A stretch of 64,000 nucleotides of DNA from Kolteria novifilia (GCA_007748055.1 CP036279.1:5704001-5768000), one strand, 5' to 3'. Positions 26,081-35,140 are shown, counted from the first letter of the stretch. Numbers and translations: made by a program. The notes: generated from the sequence alone by a model not told the origin.

Positions 26081-26397
26081 GGACGATCCCTGGTAACTCG
26101 CGAATAATCACGTCGCCGCGACGAACGATCGGTACCGAAGAATCCCAGCCGGCACCTCGCGTGCCGGCCGCGCGACCACTTCCGCGTGAAAGACATGAAG
26201 AGAGGCTGGCGACGGCGCACGCCATCGTTCTCTCGTCCCTCACGTCTCGGATCGACTCTCAGGCTCGTTTGGCCGTATCAAGAAAGGAAAAGGCAGCGGT
26301 CCCTCAAATCACCAATGACTTGCCTTGGCGACACCCCATCGGCAGGCCCATGCGGATGGGCGACATCGCGTTTGGTCCAATCGGCTTCCCTGGCGGA
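26081..26397. other. Intergenic spacer, no clear feature
   Basis: 317 bases between the FmdB-like gene and the HDOD gene, both on the minus strand. I see no gene, no dispersed repeat and no convincing terminator; a weak inverted repeat (GCCCAT with ATGGGC) lies near 26347-26362. Confidence 0.4.
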
Positions 26398-26595
26398 TCA
26401 GCTCGGAATTCGACAACAACCTGGCCGACAGGGAGCAGGTTGCGGATCGGGGCTTGCATTGCCCGCATGCACGACACTCAGTCGACGCGTCAACGATTCG
26501 CTTCCGCACGTGGGACATGCGGGCGTCTCACTCCCACGGACCAAGACTTCGACCTTCTCCTTGCAGTCGTCGCAGTCGTATTCGTAGATCGGCAT
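26398..26595 (-). CDS. FmdB-family zinc ribbon protein
   Basis: 65 residues. MPIYEYDCDDCKEKVEVLVR and then CPTCGSESLTRRLSV form a CxxC...CxxC zinc ribbon of the FmdB/CxxC_CxxC_SSSS family, found beside many genes as a putative regulatory protein. The family Ser-rich tail is replaced by a Pro/Cys-rich end (PQPAPCRPGCC) with extra cysteines. The ATG is supported by GGAGGAGG 6-8 bases upstream. It lies 155 bases downstream of the redoxin gene on the same strand and could share its transcript. Confidence 0.85.
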   Translation of the reverse strand: MPIYEYDCDDCKEKVEVLVRGSETPACPTCGSESLTRRLSVVHAGNASPDPQPAPCRPGCCRIPS

Positions 26596-26750
26596 GGACA
26601 CCTCCTCCAACAACTTCCGCGCCACCATGGCAGTGTACCATCTATGGGCCGGCGGTACGGAGCCCCACTCGGAAAAGCGAAACGCCGGGAGCCACGGACT
26701 CCCAGCGAATCTCTTGGGTTCATTTGGCGGCCCGGCGGGCGCCGCCGGGA

Positions 26751-27326
26751 CTACTTTTCGTAGCGGATCCCGCAGCCAACCGGCTTGGTCGACGCGGGGG
26801 CTTTGCCGCCGGAAAGCACGGCATTGACCGCCTCCTCGACGTAGCCCTTGCTCACCTTCTCCGCGTTCATGTTGTCGTCGAACGCTCCCGTGTAGACGAG
26901 CTTTCGGTCCTTGTCGAAGACGAAGAACTCGGGAGTGACCCGCGCGCCGAGCTGCTCGCCGACCTTCTGCGAGGGATCGATGGCGTAGTCGAAGTTGAAC
27001 TCTTCCTCGCTCGCCCGCTTTTTCATCGCCTCGAGACCGTCGGACTCGCCCAAGTTGACGTTGATCGCCACCAGATCGGCCTTGTCCCCGTACTTGTCTT
27101 CGAACTGCTTGAGGCGATCCTGGTAGGCTTTGGCGACCGGACAGTGGTTGCAGGTAATGCAAACCACCAGCGCGTCCTTGTCGAAGTCACTCGACGAGAT
27201 CGTCTTGCCCTGCGCCGTTTGCAGATTCGAGAAGGTCGGGGCCTTCGCCCCGAGTTCCAGCGGCTCCGCCGAGATCTGCGAACATCCCAATACCAACAGT
27301 GCCGCCGCGCTGACCCATCGCATCAT
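26751..27326 (-). CDS. Secreted thioredoxin-fold protein, AhpC/TSA-redoxin type
   Basis: 191 residues. N-terminal signal peptide (MMRWVSAAALLVLGCSQISA; the Cys after LVLG could be a weak lipobox). The redoxin core: LELGAKAPTFSNLQTAQGK, then the active site VVCITCNHCPVAKAYQDRL with a CNHC pair, and GARVTPEFFVFDKDRKLVYT with the cis-Pro region. This matches the thioredoxin family protein common in planctomycetes. Probably periplasmic thiol chemistry. A GC-rich perfect hairpin (CCCGGCGG/CCGCCGGG, 26731-26749) lies directly after the stop but has no U tract. Confidence 0.85.
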   Translation of the reverse strand: MMRWVSAAALLVLGCSQISAEPLELGAKAPTFSNLQTAQGKTISSSDFDKDALVVCITCNHCPVAKAYQDRLKQFEDKYGDKADLVAINVNLGESDGLEAMKKRASEEEFNFDYAIDPSQKVGEQLGARVTPEFFVFDKDRKLVYTGAFDDNMNAEKVSKGYVEEAVNAVLSGGKAPASTKPVGCGIRYEK

Positions 27327-27507
27327 CCGTCGACTCCTTCGCTTGTTTTGGTTCGAACGAACGTCTATCCCAATTCACGAATCTCTAAGCGGGCCGCCAT
27401 GGGAAGTCAAGGCGCCGCATTGAGTAAGGTTTGACCCGGACGTTTGGCTCGATAGGCTGAGCTAGCGGGCTATTGAGGTGAATATCACGGGTGATGGGGA
27501 TGACGCG

Positions 27508-27720
27508 ATGACCCTTGAAGAATGGAGGGACGAGGAACGACTTCACGAAGAGCGGAAGTTCGGGATCATCTTCACGCTGCTCATTGTCAGTTTCCCCCTC
27601 CTGCTGCTCTTCCTCTTCAAACTCGCTTCCGGACTCGTGATCGCGTACATCGTGGTCGCGATCATTTTCCTCGCGGTCCGTTGGATCATTCGCTCGTACC
27701 GGCGCCGCAAGGATTCCTGA
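27508..27720 (+). CDS. Small two-helix membrane protein, unknown function
   Basis: 70 residues (MTLEEWRDEERLHEERKFGI...). An acidic N-terminus is followed by two hydrophobic helices (about 19-38 and 40-58) and a basic end (RWIIRSYRRRKDS), consistent with both termini inside. An in-frame GTG at 27478 would add ten residues. No family recognised. It stands between two minus-strand genes, 51 bases before the stop of the DUF1570 gene. Confidence 0.55.
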   Translation: MTLEEWRDEERLHEERKFGIIFTLLIVSFPLLLLFLFKLASGLVIAYIVVAIIFLAVRWIIRSYRRRKDS

Positions 27721-27771
27721 CCGCCAACCAAGTGGGAAGAGACGGGACGATTCCCACGAGGCGCCACGGCC

Positions 27772-28968
27772 TCACGACCGATCTCTTGGTCTCCGAATAC
27801 CGATGTTCAGCTTCCCGAAATTGTCGTTCAGCTTACTCCAGGGCTCGTGGCACCGAAGATAGAGGTGTCCCGACGACGGCGCCGTCCAGTCCTCCGTGTC
27901 GCCAAGGATAAAGGGTTCCGAAAGCTCCCAGTCCTCGGTCATGACGATTCCTTCAAGGGCGCCGCGACCGTCGCTCTCGGGTAGACCTTCCGGCCCGAGC
28001 GAGGCTCCCTTTTTCTCGATCCGCCACTTGCCGGACGCCTTCAGGGAGTAGGTGACGCCCTCCTCGACTTGGACCATCGCCGATTGCCAACCTCGCTTGG
28101 CCTCGATGCGAGCCCGCCGATAGGCCCCTTGCCGGAGTTTTGTCCCCCACTCCCAATCCCAAGCGCACAGGTCGACGCGATAGCCCGGCTCCATGTCGGC
28201 GATGAATTGTCGCCACTCGAAGGTGATCTTGTCGGCGTCGCTACCGAAAGCTTGGACGAACGAGACGTTCTCGCCGTTGAGGTAGCCGAGCCCCAAGCGG
28301 TGGAAGCGGCGCGTGTACTCGGGGTGATGAGCCAGGAAGTGGCACAGGGACCACCGCCACGCGTACTCTTGCCAGCCTCCCGGATCGGGATCCGCGTCGT
28401 TGGCGACTTGCAGGAGGGTCCGCGGTGGCTCCAGTTTCAGATACCTGATGACGTGCGGATCGGCGTTGACCTCGTCGGTCGTCCCTCGCCAATACTGCCC
28501 CAACTCGGCCATGCCCTCCGCGTACCAAACGGGCCCGGCCCGGCCGAAGGAGAGGTAGCAAAAGGCGTGGACCGCCTCGTGCAGCGCGACTTGCTTCTTC
28601 CCCGCGGCGTAGAAGGTGGCGTCGCCGTCGCGCGGGATGAATCGCGATCCGCGGCGTTCGCCGATGAAGCTCCCCTTGCAGATACCGCCCCCGTTGGCCA
28701 CGCGTTCGCGAACATCGGGCGTCAGATCCGGGAAATTGCCGTGCCGAACGACGACGTGGCCGGGAATCGGCTTGATCACCCCCCGGCCAAAGTAGCGTAC
28801 GAGCTGTCCGTACATTTTTTCGAGATCGTTCAGCAGCGACTTGGCATCCTCGTCGGGCAAGTCGGTGTTGATCCGAAAATGCTTGCTCGTGTGAACTTTC
28901 GTCCCGCCGTCCGGCTCGTCGGCTAGGAATGGGGTGGACAGAAAGAGGAAGCATAGGGCAAAAGACAC
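27772..28968 (-). CDS. DUF1570-like HExxH protein with C-terminal lectin-like domain
   Basis: 398 residues. A short signal peptide follows the chosen GTG at 28968 (SFALCFLFLSTPFLA), which has AGGA 8 bases upstream; ATG 29031 would put 21 polar residues before it. The central part has a gluzincin-like motif QVALHEAVHAFCYLSFG, then GPVWYAEGMAELGQYW, where the second Glu may be the third metal ligand. The last 130 residues end in LYLRCHEPWSKLNDNFGKLN, resembling the PA-IL galactose-binding fold. Exported metalloprotease-like protein; proteolytic activity is not proven. Confidence 0.7.
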   Translation of the reverse strand: MSFALCFLFLSTPFLADEPDGGTKVHTSKHFRINTDLPDEDAKSLLNDLEKMYGQLVRYFGRGVIKPIPGHVVVRHGNFPDLTPDVRERVANGGGICKGSFIGERRGSRFIPRDGDATFYAAGKKQVALHEAVHAFCYLSFGRAGPVWYAEGMAELGQYWRGTTDEVNADPHVIRYLKLEPPRTLLQVANDADPDPGGWQEYAWRWSLCHFLAHHPEYTRRFHRLGLGYLNGENVSFVQAFGSDADKITFEWRQFIADMEPGYRVDLCAWDWEWGTKLRQGAYRRARIEAKRGWQSAMVQVEEGVTYSLKASGKWRIEKKGASLGPEGLPESDGRGALEGIVMTEDWELSEPFILGDTEDWTAPSSGHLYLRCHEPWSKLNDNFGKLNIGIRRPRDRS

Positions 28969-29407
28969 GTCGTCGATCCTAATGAGTCGTCGATCGAGAC
29001 CAGAAAAAAATTGAACGAGTCGAGCTCGCATCGCGGACTTGCGAGTTCCGTCGCCAGGGAGTTGCCTGCGGGAGGATTCCCGACACCTCGACTACTGATG
29101 ATCGCACGGCGTCGGGCGGCCGTCAACCAAGTGGTGGCAACGACTCAGCTTCCGGAAGAGACGAATGTTGGCCAAGCGATCTGGCAACAAAGGAAGGCAA
29201 ACACGTACAATGAGGGAGAGTGGGGATCAGACTTTTTCGAAAAACCTCCCGCCGCGATAGATCTTTCGGCTGGAACTCCGACTAGTAGTCGGTGAGAGGG
29301 GAATTATCCGCCACCGGTGCGGCGTTTCCTCGAACCAACGACGATTGAGGAGTTTGCCGAGCGAACGTGTCCTCCCCAGAGTTCTCGCCTTCGGATGGAG
29401 ATCGGTC
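28969..29407. promoter_or_regulatory. Divergent control region between DUF1570 and sigma factor genes
   Basis: About 440 bases. At 29278-29292 there is a perfect 7+1+7 palindrome CCGACTAGTAGTCGG, directly preceded by GGAAC (29272-29276), which matches the -35 core of many ECF promoters. It lies 115 bases upstream of the chosen sigma start. A matching -10 is not clear, so an autoregulated promoter is only a suggestion. I see no other gene or RNA. Confidence 0.35.
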
Positions 29408-29971
29408 TTGCCCGATCAAGACGCTCTCGACATGGCCCAAGTGCAACGGGGCAACCGCGAGTGCTTCAAGCACCTCGTCGCGCGACATCAGTCCGCGCTC
29501 TTTCGCTACGCGCAGAGCAAACTCGGGGGACGATCGCTCGCCGAGGACGCGGTCCAGGAGACCTTCCTTGCCGCCTACGCGAGCCGACATGCGTTCGACC
29601 TCGCGGGGAACTTTCGCGGCTGGCTTTGGACGATCATGGTGAACAGCTGCCGTCGGTTGGGCCGACTCGACCAACGCCACGATCGGACGCGGATCCCGCT
29701 GGTCGAAGGCCAAGCCATCGCCGGTTCGGCCGCCGACGCGACCGCCGAGCTGGAACGAGCGGAGCAACGTGAACTGCTCGCCTCGCGTCTCGGAGCAATC
29801 CCGGAAGCTCAGGCCGACGCCATCCGAATGCGATTTTTTGGCGAACTGGCCTTCGAGGAAATCGCCGAGGTGATGGGATGTCCGACCGCGACCGTGAAGA
29901 GCCGCGTCCGCTACGGCCTGACCAATTTGTCGACGCTACTGCGTCAAGCCGAGGAGAAGTCGACGCCATGA
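29408..29971 (+). CDS. ECF-type RNA polymerase sigma factor
   Basis: 187 residues. Region 2: CFKHLVARHQSALFRYAQSK, then AEDAVQETFLAAYASRHAFD and NFRGWLWTIMVNSCRR. Region 4: AIRMRFFGELAFEEIAEVMG, CPTATVKSRVRYGLTNL. The TTG at 29408 is chosen because GGAG lies 7 bases upstream and it gives the usual ECF N-terminus (PDQDALDMAQVQRGN); ATG 29432 and TTG 29345 are alternatives. The stop overlaps the next start (ATGA), the typical coupling of a sigma factor to its regulator. Two cytochrome c assembly genes follow on the same strand. Confidence 0.9.
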   Translation: MPDQDALDMAQVQRGNRECFKHLVARHQSALFRYAQSKLGGRSLAEDAVQETFLAAYASRHAFDLAGNFRGWLWTIMVNSCRRLGRLDQRHDRTRIPLVEGQAIAGSAADATAELERAEQRELLASRLGAIPEAQADAIRMRFFGELAFEEIAEVMGCPTATVKSRVRYGLTNLSTLLRQAEEKSTP

Positions 29972-30495
29972 GCGACGATTTTTTCGAACATCTGACCGAC
30001 CCGAACCGCGACGCACTTCCCAGCGATCGTCGGGAATGGGAACTCGCCACCGAGTGGGAACCGGCGCTCGAGCTCCTTCGCGAGGCGGGCCCGACCAACG
30101 GCATCAACCTGGTCCCCGCCTGGGATCGGTTGCTCGCCGAGGATCCTGCCGCGTCGACTCCCCCCAAGCGACGTTGGAACCCGCCGCGATGGTTGACCCG
30201 CGTCGCCGTGGCCGCCTCGCTGCTGATCGGAGGAATCGCGATCGGCCAATCGATGGGGCACGGCGTTTCGCCAACCCAGGGCGACCGTTGGCTTCCCGCG
30301 ACCGGAGGGAAGGAAGTCGCGTGTTCGTACACACCGCGGCAGCGGGAACAGATGTTCGCGCTGTTGGCCCAGTCGGCGAAACGGACGCCCGCCCTGGCCG
30401 AAGCGGCCTCGGCCAACTTGAGTCAATGCGTCGCATGCCATCAGTCGGCATTGGGGGATCTGATTCAGCCGAGCTTCTCGGCCCTACCTCGTTAG
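29968..30495 (+). CDS. Putative anti-sigma factor: single membrane helix with C-terminal CXXCH haem-binding motif
   Basis: 175 residues. About 70 polar N-terminal residues are followed by one membrane helix (about 75-93; WLTRVAVAASLLIGGIAIGQ) and an extracytoplasmic part. There the sequence LSQCVACHQS (C154-H158) is a c-type haem attachment motif. No HxxxCxxC zinc anti-sigma motif and no other recognised domain is present. The position (ATGA overlap with an ECF sigma gene) and the topology fit an anti-sigma factor. The CXXCH is seen directly; that it binds haem and that haem loading controls the sigma factor are inferences, strengthened by the ResB/CcsA genes that begin 60 bases downstream. 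Confidence 0.65.
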   Translation: MSDDFFEHLTDPNRDALPSDRREWELATEWEPALELLREAGPTNGINLVPAWDRLLAEDPAASTPPKRRWNPPRWLTRVAVAASLLIGGIAIGQSMGHGVSPTQGDRWLPATGGKEVACSYTPRQREQMFALLAQSAKRTPALAEAASANLSQCVACHQSALGDLIQPSFSALPR

Positions 30496-30555
30496 CCCAG
30501 CGGCCGGCATGGGTGCCGTCCCTCCCCTAGCGTCGCTCCACAGGAATCACGATTG

Positions 30556-32481
30556 ATGTCGAAGAAAGATTCGCGTAGTCCCGTTATCCGCAAGCCGACC
30601 TCCGCCGAGCAACTCGCCGCGCTCAACCCGTTCGAACGCGGTCTTCTGCGGATCTTCGAGTTCATGGCGTCGATCAAACTGGCGATCACCCTGATGGTCT
30701 GGTTGATGATCGAGTGCGCCGTCGGCACCGTCTTCGAAGCGCGCGTCAACGCCTCGGCGGCGCGGTACTTCGTCTACCAATCGTGGCACTTCTACTTGTT
30801 GCTCGGACTGCTCGCGCTGAACATCCTCTGCGCGGCCCTCATTCGCTTTCCGTGGAAACGCTACCAAACCGGCTTCGTCGTGACGCACCTGGGGCTCTTA
30901 ACCCTCCTCTTCGGCACACTCGTGAGTTGGAAGTGGTACAAGGATACCCTCATGATCGTCCCCCAGGGGGAGGTCGAACGGAACATCTTCGATCCCAACC
31001 GCGAAGAGCTGCGCGTCACGATCAAGTCGCCCCAAGGAAAGGAGAAACGCTTCACCGTCCCGGTCAACTTCGGACCCTTTAGCTGGGGGGAGCGGTTCCT
31101 GGGCGGCCTCTTGCCGTGGGGTGTCGATCACACCGAAACCTTCGAACTCGACGGCGATACCTCCGTGCGCGTCAAGCGATACTACGCCAACTCCGACTAC
31201 ACGCCGGGCTACACCACCACCGAGCAGGGGATGCCCGCGGTCTGGTTTCGGCTCTTTCACCCCGAACGGGCCGACATGAAGGAATGGCTCGCCGTCGAGC
31301 CCCGACTCGGGATGGCGACGAAACGACTCGGCCCCGCCGACATCGTTCTGTGGGAAGTCTCCTCCGACAAAGTCCTCGACCACGTCATCAATGGCTTCCC
31401 GAAGGAGAGCCCCAAGGGCGACCTCGGCACGCTCACCTACACCCACGACGGCACCCATCAATACTTCGACGTCGACAAGCTCGTCAACGACGGACCAATC
31501 ACCGTTCCGGAAACGGGCGAGACCCTCAGCGCCGACTACCTCGCCAACGCGACCGTCGGAGCCGGCGGCAAACTCGTCGACAAGGGGGACTTCGCCGGCA
31601 ACCCCGCCCTTCGCATCACCGTGAAGAAGGGTGACGAGGAGCGCGAGTACTTGACCTTCGCGTTTCACCCCGAGTTCCAAGGCATGCTCGCCCGCCGTCA
31701 GGGGACCGAACGGCTCTTCTCCTACCACCGGGAGGACACGCCGATCGTCGTCCAGTTGATCGTCGCTCCCTCGGGCAAACTCGGCTATCGCGCGTTCGGC
31801 TCGCAAGGCCTGATCGCCAGCGAGATCGTCGAACTCGGGAAGGAGTACCCGTCGTGGGCGGGCCAGAAGTTCATGGCGCTGAAGGCCCTCCCCAGCGCCC
31901 GCCAGGATCTGCGTCTCTCGCCCAAGCCGCCGAGCATGCAGTCGGTCCCCGGCATCGTGGTCGATGTCACCTCCGACGGCAAGACCGAGGAGATCGCCCT
32001 GGTCCGGCGAGGCAACCCACGCAACTTGCTCGTCGGCGACGACCAAATCACCATCCAGTACGACAACTTCAAGGAGACGCTCCCGTTCGGGATTCGCTTG
32101 GATGACTTCGAACAACCGAGCGATCCGGGAACGCGCAAAGCGGCGATGTACACCAGCATGGTGACCGTCGTCGACGAGGCCCAGGACAAGGAAGAGGACG
32201 CGGTCATCACGATGAACGCCCCCTTGCACTACAAGGGTATCTCGGGACCGACGTACACCTTCTACCAGACCTCGATCTCACGCTTTGGCGACGAGTGGAT
32301 CTCCACCTACACCGTCGCGAGCGACCCGGGACTGATCGTCAAATACATCGGAGCCATCGTGCTCTGTAGCGGGATCTTTCTGATGTTCTACATGGGCGGC
32401 TACTTCAAGGGGGGCAAGAAGAAGCCCACCCAGCCCACCTCCGCGTACACGCAAGAAGCCGAAGAACTGAGTCTCGCCTAA
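30556..32481 (+). CDS. resB: Cytochrome c biogenesis protein ResB (CcsB/Ccs1)
   Basis: 641 residues. N-terminal membrane helices (about 40-60, 80-96, 105-120) and one near the C-terminus (about 596-616) flank a large extracytoplasmic domain, the ResB/Ccs1 layout. Family-like parts are FEFMASIKLAITLMVWLMIE, the helix FVVTHLGLLTLLFGTLVSWK (holding the conserved His), LHYKGISGPTYTFYQTSISR and VASDPGLIVKYIGAIVLCSG. With CcsA it delivers haem to apocytochromes c outside the membrane (system II). Starts 60 bases after the CXXCH protein and ends 37 bases before ccsA, consistent with one operon. Confidence 0.87.
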   Translation: MSKKDSRSPVIRKPTSAEQLAALNPFERGLLRIFEFMASIKLAITLMVWLMIECAVGTVFEARVNASAARYFVYQSWHFYLLLGLLALNILCAALIRFPWKRYQTGFVVTHLGLLTLLFGTLVSWKWYKDTLMIVPQGEVERNIFDPNREELRVTIKSPQGKEKRFTVPVNFGPFSWGERFLGGLLPWGVDHTETFELDGDTSVRVKRYYANSDYTPGYTTTEQGMPAVWFRLFHPERADMKEWLAVEPRLGMATKRLGPADIVLWEVSSDKVLDHVINGFPKESPKGDLGTLTYTHDGTHQYFDVDKLVNDGPITVPETGETLSADYLANATVGAGGKLVDKGDFAGNPALRITVKKGDEEREYLTFAFHPEFQGMLARRQGTERLFSYHREDTPIVVQLIVAPSGKLGYRAFGSQGLIASEIVELGKEYPSWAGQKFMALKALPSARQDLRLSPKPPSMQSVPGIVVDVTSDGKTEEIALVRRGNPRNLLVGDDQITIQYDNFKETLPFGIRLDDFEQPSDPGTRKAAMYTSMVTVVDEAQDKEEDAVITMNAPLHYKGISGPTYTFYQTSISRFGDEWISTYTVASDPGLIVKYIGAIVLCSGIFLMFYMGGYFKGGKKKPTQPTSAYTQEAEELSLA

Positions 32482-32518
32482 GAGGCGCGACCCGGGGAAC
32501 TTGAAAGGAATGGAAATC

Positions 32519-34981
32519 ATGCGCACTCGAGGATTCACGGCCGGGCTCCTCGCCTTGCTCCTGGTCACCTCCGCGCAAGCGGGACAGGCGACGCCCTCCG
32601 AAGACTTCGATTGGGATACCTGGCGGGCGATCGCCGTTCAATCGGGCGGCAGGCACAAGCCTCTCGACACGCACGCTCGGGAGTTCATCACCCGCTTGAC
32701 CGGCCGCAGCAACTTCAAGCCGGAAGCCTTCGCCGCGATCAGTATCGCCGACGTGAAGGATTGGAACGGCTTGTCCAAGGCGCTGCTCGCCGCCGCCGAG
32801 TCGGGCAAGCCGACGGCCGTCGCCCGCATCGCCAACGAACTCTCCGGAGACCTCCGCGGCAAACTCGCCAAGGCCGACCTCGACACCGAGAAACTCCGGG
32901 CGGAACTCAAATCGCTCAATTCCCAGCTCAAGACCGAACTCGACGTCGTTTCCTATGACCAGCCGACGATCCAATCGCTTCAGCAACTGCGTCAGTTCGC
33001 GATCGCCAATCGTCCGGAAGTCGCCAAGATGTTCGCCCAACGCGACAAGGTCGAAGCGGAGCTCAACGATCGCGACGCCCTCCGGGCCAGACTCGTTCAC
33101 GAACTCAACGACTTGGTCGGCTGGCAGAAGCTTTACGACGCGACGGCTTGGAAGGATGTCGAACTCGATGAGGCGACACAGGCACTCGTCCAAAAGACTT
33201 CCGTGGAGCTCTCGCCGCGAGAGACCGGCTTGCTCAATCGGGCGCTCGTCGCCGCGGCCCTCCCCGAGGTCATCGCCCCCTACGTCCCCGGCGAAACCAA
33301 GTTCGGCCCCGTCGTCGTCGAGGGACGAAAGTACGATCCCGTCGAGCTCTACATGACGCTACTGCTCTCTTGGCAGGGTTGGGATCAACCGGAACAGTTC
33401 GGCGATCTGCTCGGGACCAGTTCAAGCTTTGAAGAGGTCTACTGGAAGCCCCACAAGGCCGACGCGTGGGACCAGACCCCGCTGATCAATGCTCGCTTCG
33501 AGCCGATGACGCCCCTGCTCAAACCGGAGACGCTCAAGGCGGTCTCGCCCCGCACTATCGGGGAGAACAAAGCCTTTGTCGCGAAGGCACGCGAGATCGA
33601 GATGAAGCAGCGCGTCAACTCCGACGCCAAGCTCGGGCCGCTCGAGGAAAAAGTGAGCGGCGCCCACAACGGTTACGCCAGTCTCGTTCATCAGCGAATC
33701 GGCAACGAGCTGCATATCCTGCCGAATCAATCGACCGACAGCAATGACTGGCAGCCGATCGCGGTGATGTTCAGTTCCGACACGGGGTTGGCCAACGAAG
33801 GTTACGACACCGCGACCATCGCGAGTCTGAGAAAGTCCTTCCAGGATGCTCGCGAGGGTCTCTTCGGTAACAACGCCGCCAAGTTCAACGACGCGTCGCG
33901 CCGCTTCGCCGATGGGCTGCAACAACTCGGCGAGAAGTCGCACATCTATCCGACCGAGGCCGAGATCGCTCGCGAGCTGACGTACAACCGCAGCAAGCCC
34001 TTCCGCATCACCTGGGTGCTCGCGTTTCTCGCATCGGCGGTCCTCGCGATCAGCCTGGGCGTCAAGAGCCCCTACCCCTACTACGTCGGCATGGCGACCC
34101 TCATCGCTTCGATGGCGTCGATGGTCTACGGCGTCTACCTACGAATCATGATCGCCGGACGCCCTCCGGTGACCAACCTCTACGAAACGCTCCTCTGGGC
34201 GGCCTTTGTCCTCGCGGTCCTCGCGGTCTCGCTCAGCGCGATCTACAAGCACCGCATCATCGCCACCGCGGCGGCGGTCACCTTCTGTCTCTCGACACTC
34301 CTGGCCGAGTCGATTCCGATTCAGTTCGGCGCCTCGATCAGCCCCCTGGAACCGGTCCTTCGCAGCAACTATTGGCTCATCGTCCACGTGCTCACGATCG
34401 TCGCGAGCTACGGGGCGTTCATGCTCGCCTGGGCCCTCGGCAACATCGGGCTCGGGTTCTACCTCGCGGGCGTCGACCGTCCCGAGGACACCAAGCCGAT
34501 GGCGCTCTTCGCCTACCGCGCGATCCAGGTCGGCGTCTTGCTGCTGACGATCGGGACGATCCTGGGCGGTGTTTGGGCCGCCGACTCGTGGGGCCGCTTC
34601 TGGGGATGGGATCCGAAGGAAGTCTGGGCGCTGATCGCGCTGATCGGCTACCTCGTGGTCTTGCACGGTCGTTTCATCGGCCTCTTCAAAACCTTTGGCA
34701 TGCTCGCCGGCTCCGTGCTGATGTTCATGCTCATCGTCATGTCGTGGTACGGCGTCAACTTCGTCCTCGGGGCGGGGCTCCATGCCTACGCCTTCGGCGA
34801 AGGAGGAGTTGGCTACGTCTCGACCGCGGTCGGTGCCAACCTCGCCTACGTGGGGGCCTGCTACTACGCGGCTCTGCGGAGCAAGTCGGCTCGAGCCACC
34901 CAGAAAACCGATGCTCCCGAGGAGACCGACATCGCCGATGCCTCCGGCGACAACCTCGAGCCCTCCAACGCCCCGGCGTAG
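32519..34981 (+). CDS. ccsA: Cytochrome c biogenesis protein CcsA/CcsB-type with long N-terminal exported domain
   Basis: 820 residues. A signal peptide (MRTRGFTAGLLALLLVTSAQ) and about 470 extracytoplasmic residues precede a block of about eight membrane helices (about 495-790). The tryptophan-rich haem-handling motif SWGRFWGWDPKEVWALIALI (about 688-707) and the His-bearing VTNLYETLLWAAFVLAVLAV, LIVHVLTIVASYGAFMLAWA and VLHGRFIGLFKTFG segments identify the CcsA/CcmF/CcmC superfamily. The long N-terminal domain is typical of planctomycete homologues. ATG 32519 is chosen because AAGGA lies 9 bases upstream. Together with ResB it attaches haem to CXXCH motifs. Confidence 0.9.
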   Translation: MRTRGFTAGLLALLLVTSAQAGQATPSEDFDWDTWRAIAVQSGGRHKPLDTHAREFITRLTGRSNFKPEAFAAISIADVKDWNGLSKALLAAAESGKPTAVARIANELSGDLRGKLAKADLDTEKLRAELKSLNSQLKTELDVVSYDQPTIQSLQQLRQFAIANRPEVAKMFAQRDKVEAELNDRDALRARLVHELNDLVGWQKLYDATAWKDVELDEATQALVQKTSVELSPRETGLLNRALVAAALPEVIAPYVPGETKFGPVVVEGRKYDPVELYMTLLLSWQGWDQPEQFGDLLGTSSSFEEVYWKPHKADAWDQTPLINARFEPMTPLLKPETLKAVSPRTIGENKAFVAKAREIEMKQRVNSDAKLGPLEEKVSGAHNGYASLVHQRIGNELHILPNQSTDSNDWQPIAVMFSSDTGLANEGYDTATIASLRKSFQDAREGLFGNNAAKFNDASRRFADGLQQLGEKSHIYPTEAEIARELTYNRSKPFRITWVLAFLASAVLAISLGVKSPYPYYVGMATLIASMASMVYGVYLRIMIAGRPPVTNLYETLLWAAFVLAVLAVSLSAIYKHRIIATAAAVTFCLSTLLAESIPIQFGASISPLEPVLRSNYWLIVHVLTIVASYGAFMLAWALGNIGLGFYLAGVDRPEDTKPMALFAYRAIQVGVLLLTIGTILGGVWAADSWGRFWGWDPKEVWALIALIGYLVVLHGRFIGLFKTFGMLAGSVLMFMLIVMSWYGVNFVLGAGLHAYAFGEGGVGYVSTAVGANLAYVGACYYAALRSKSARATQKTDAPEETDIADASGDNLEPSNAPA

Positions 34982-35050
34982 TCATCGGTCTGGTGGGTCC
35001 CGATGGTCGAATTCAGCGTCCAAACGCCCTCCTGGGTGAATTGGGCGCCC

Positions 35051-35140
35051 AATCAGACCCACGCTCGTCGTGGGCATGCCAATCAGACCCACGCTCGTCG
35101 TGGGCATGCCAATCAGACCCACGCTCGTCGTGGGCATGCG
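35051..35140 (+). repeat. Three perfect tandem 30-base repeats with hairpin, family 2
   Basis: Units at 35051-35080, 35081-35110 and 35111-35140, each AATCAGACCCACGCTCGTCG plus TGGGCATGCC (the last base differs in the third). Each holds a CCCACG/CGTGGG hairpin. They are related to the family 2 element near 15790, 16030, 41248 and 47185. Location: 70 bases after the ccsA stop, same orientation as ccsA. There are no spacers, so this is not a CRISPR array. Confidence 0.85.

Noticed and set aside
35051-35140. CRISPR array
   Set aside because: Three direct repeats touch each other without spacers and no cas gene is present. They are a tandem hairpin repeat.
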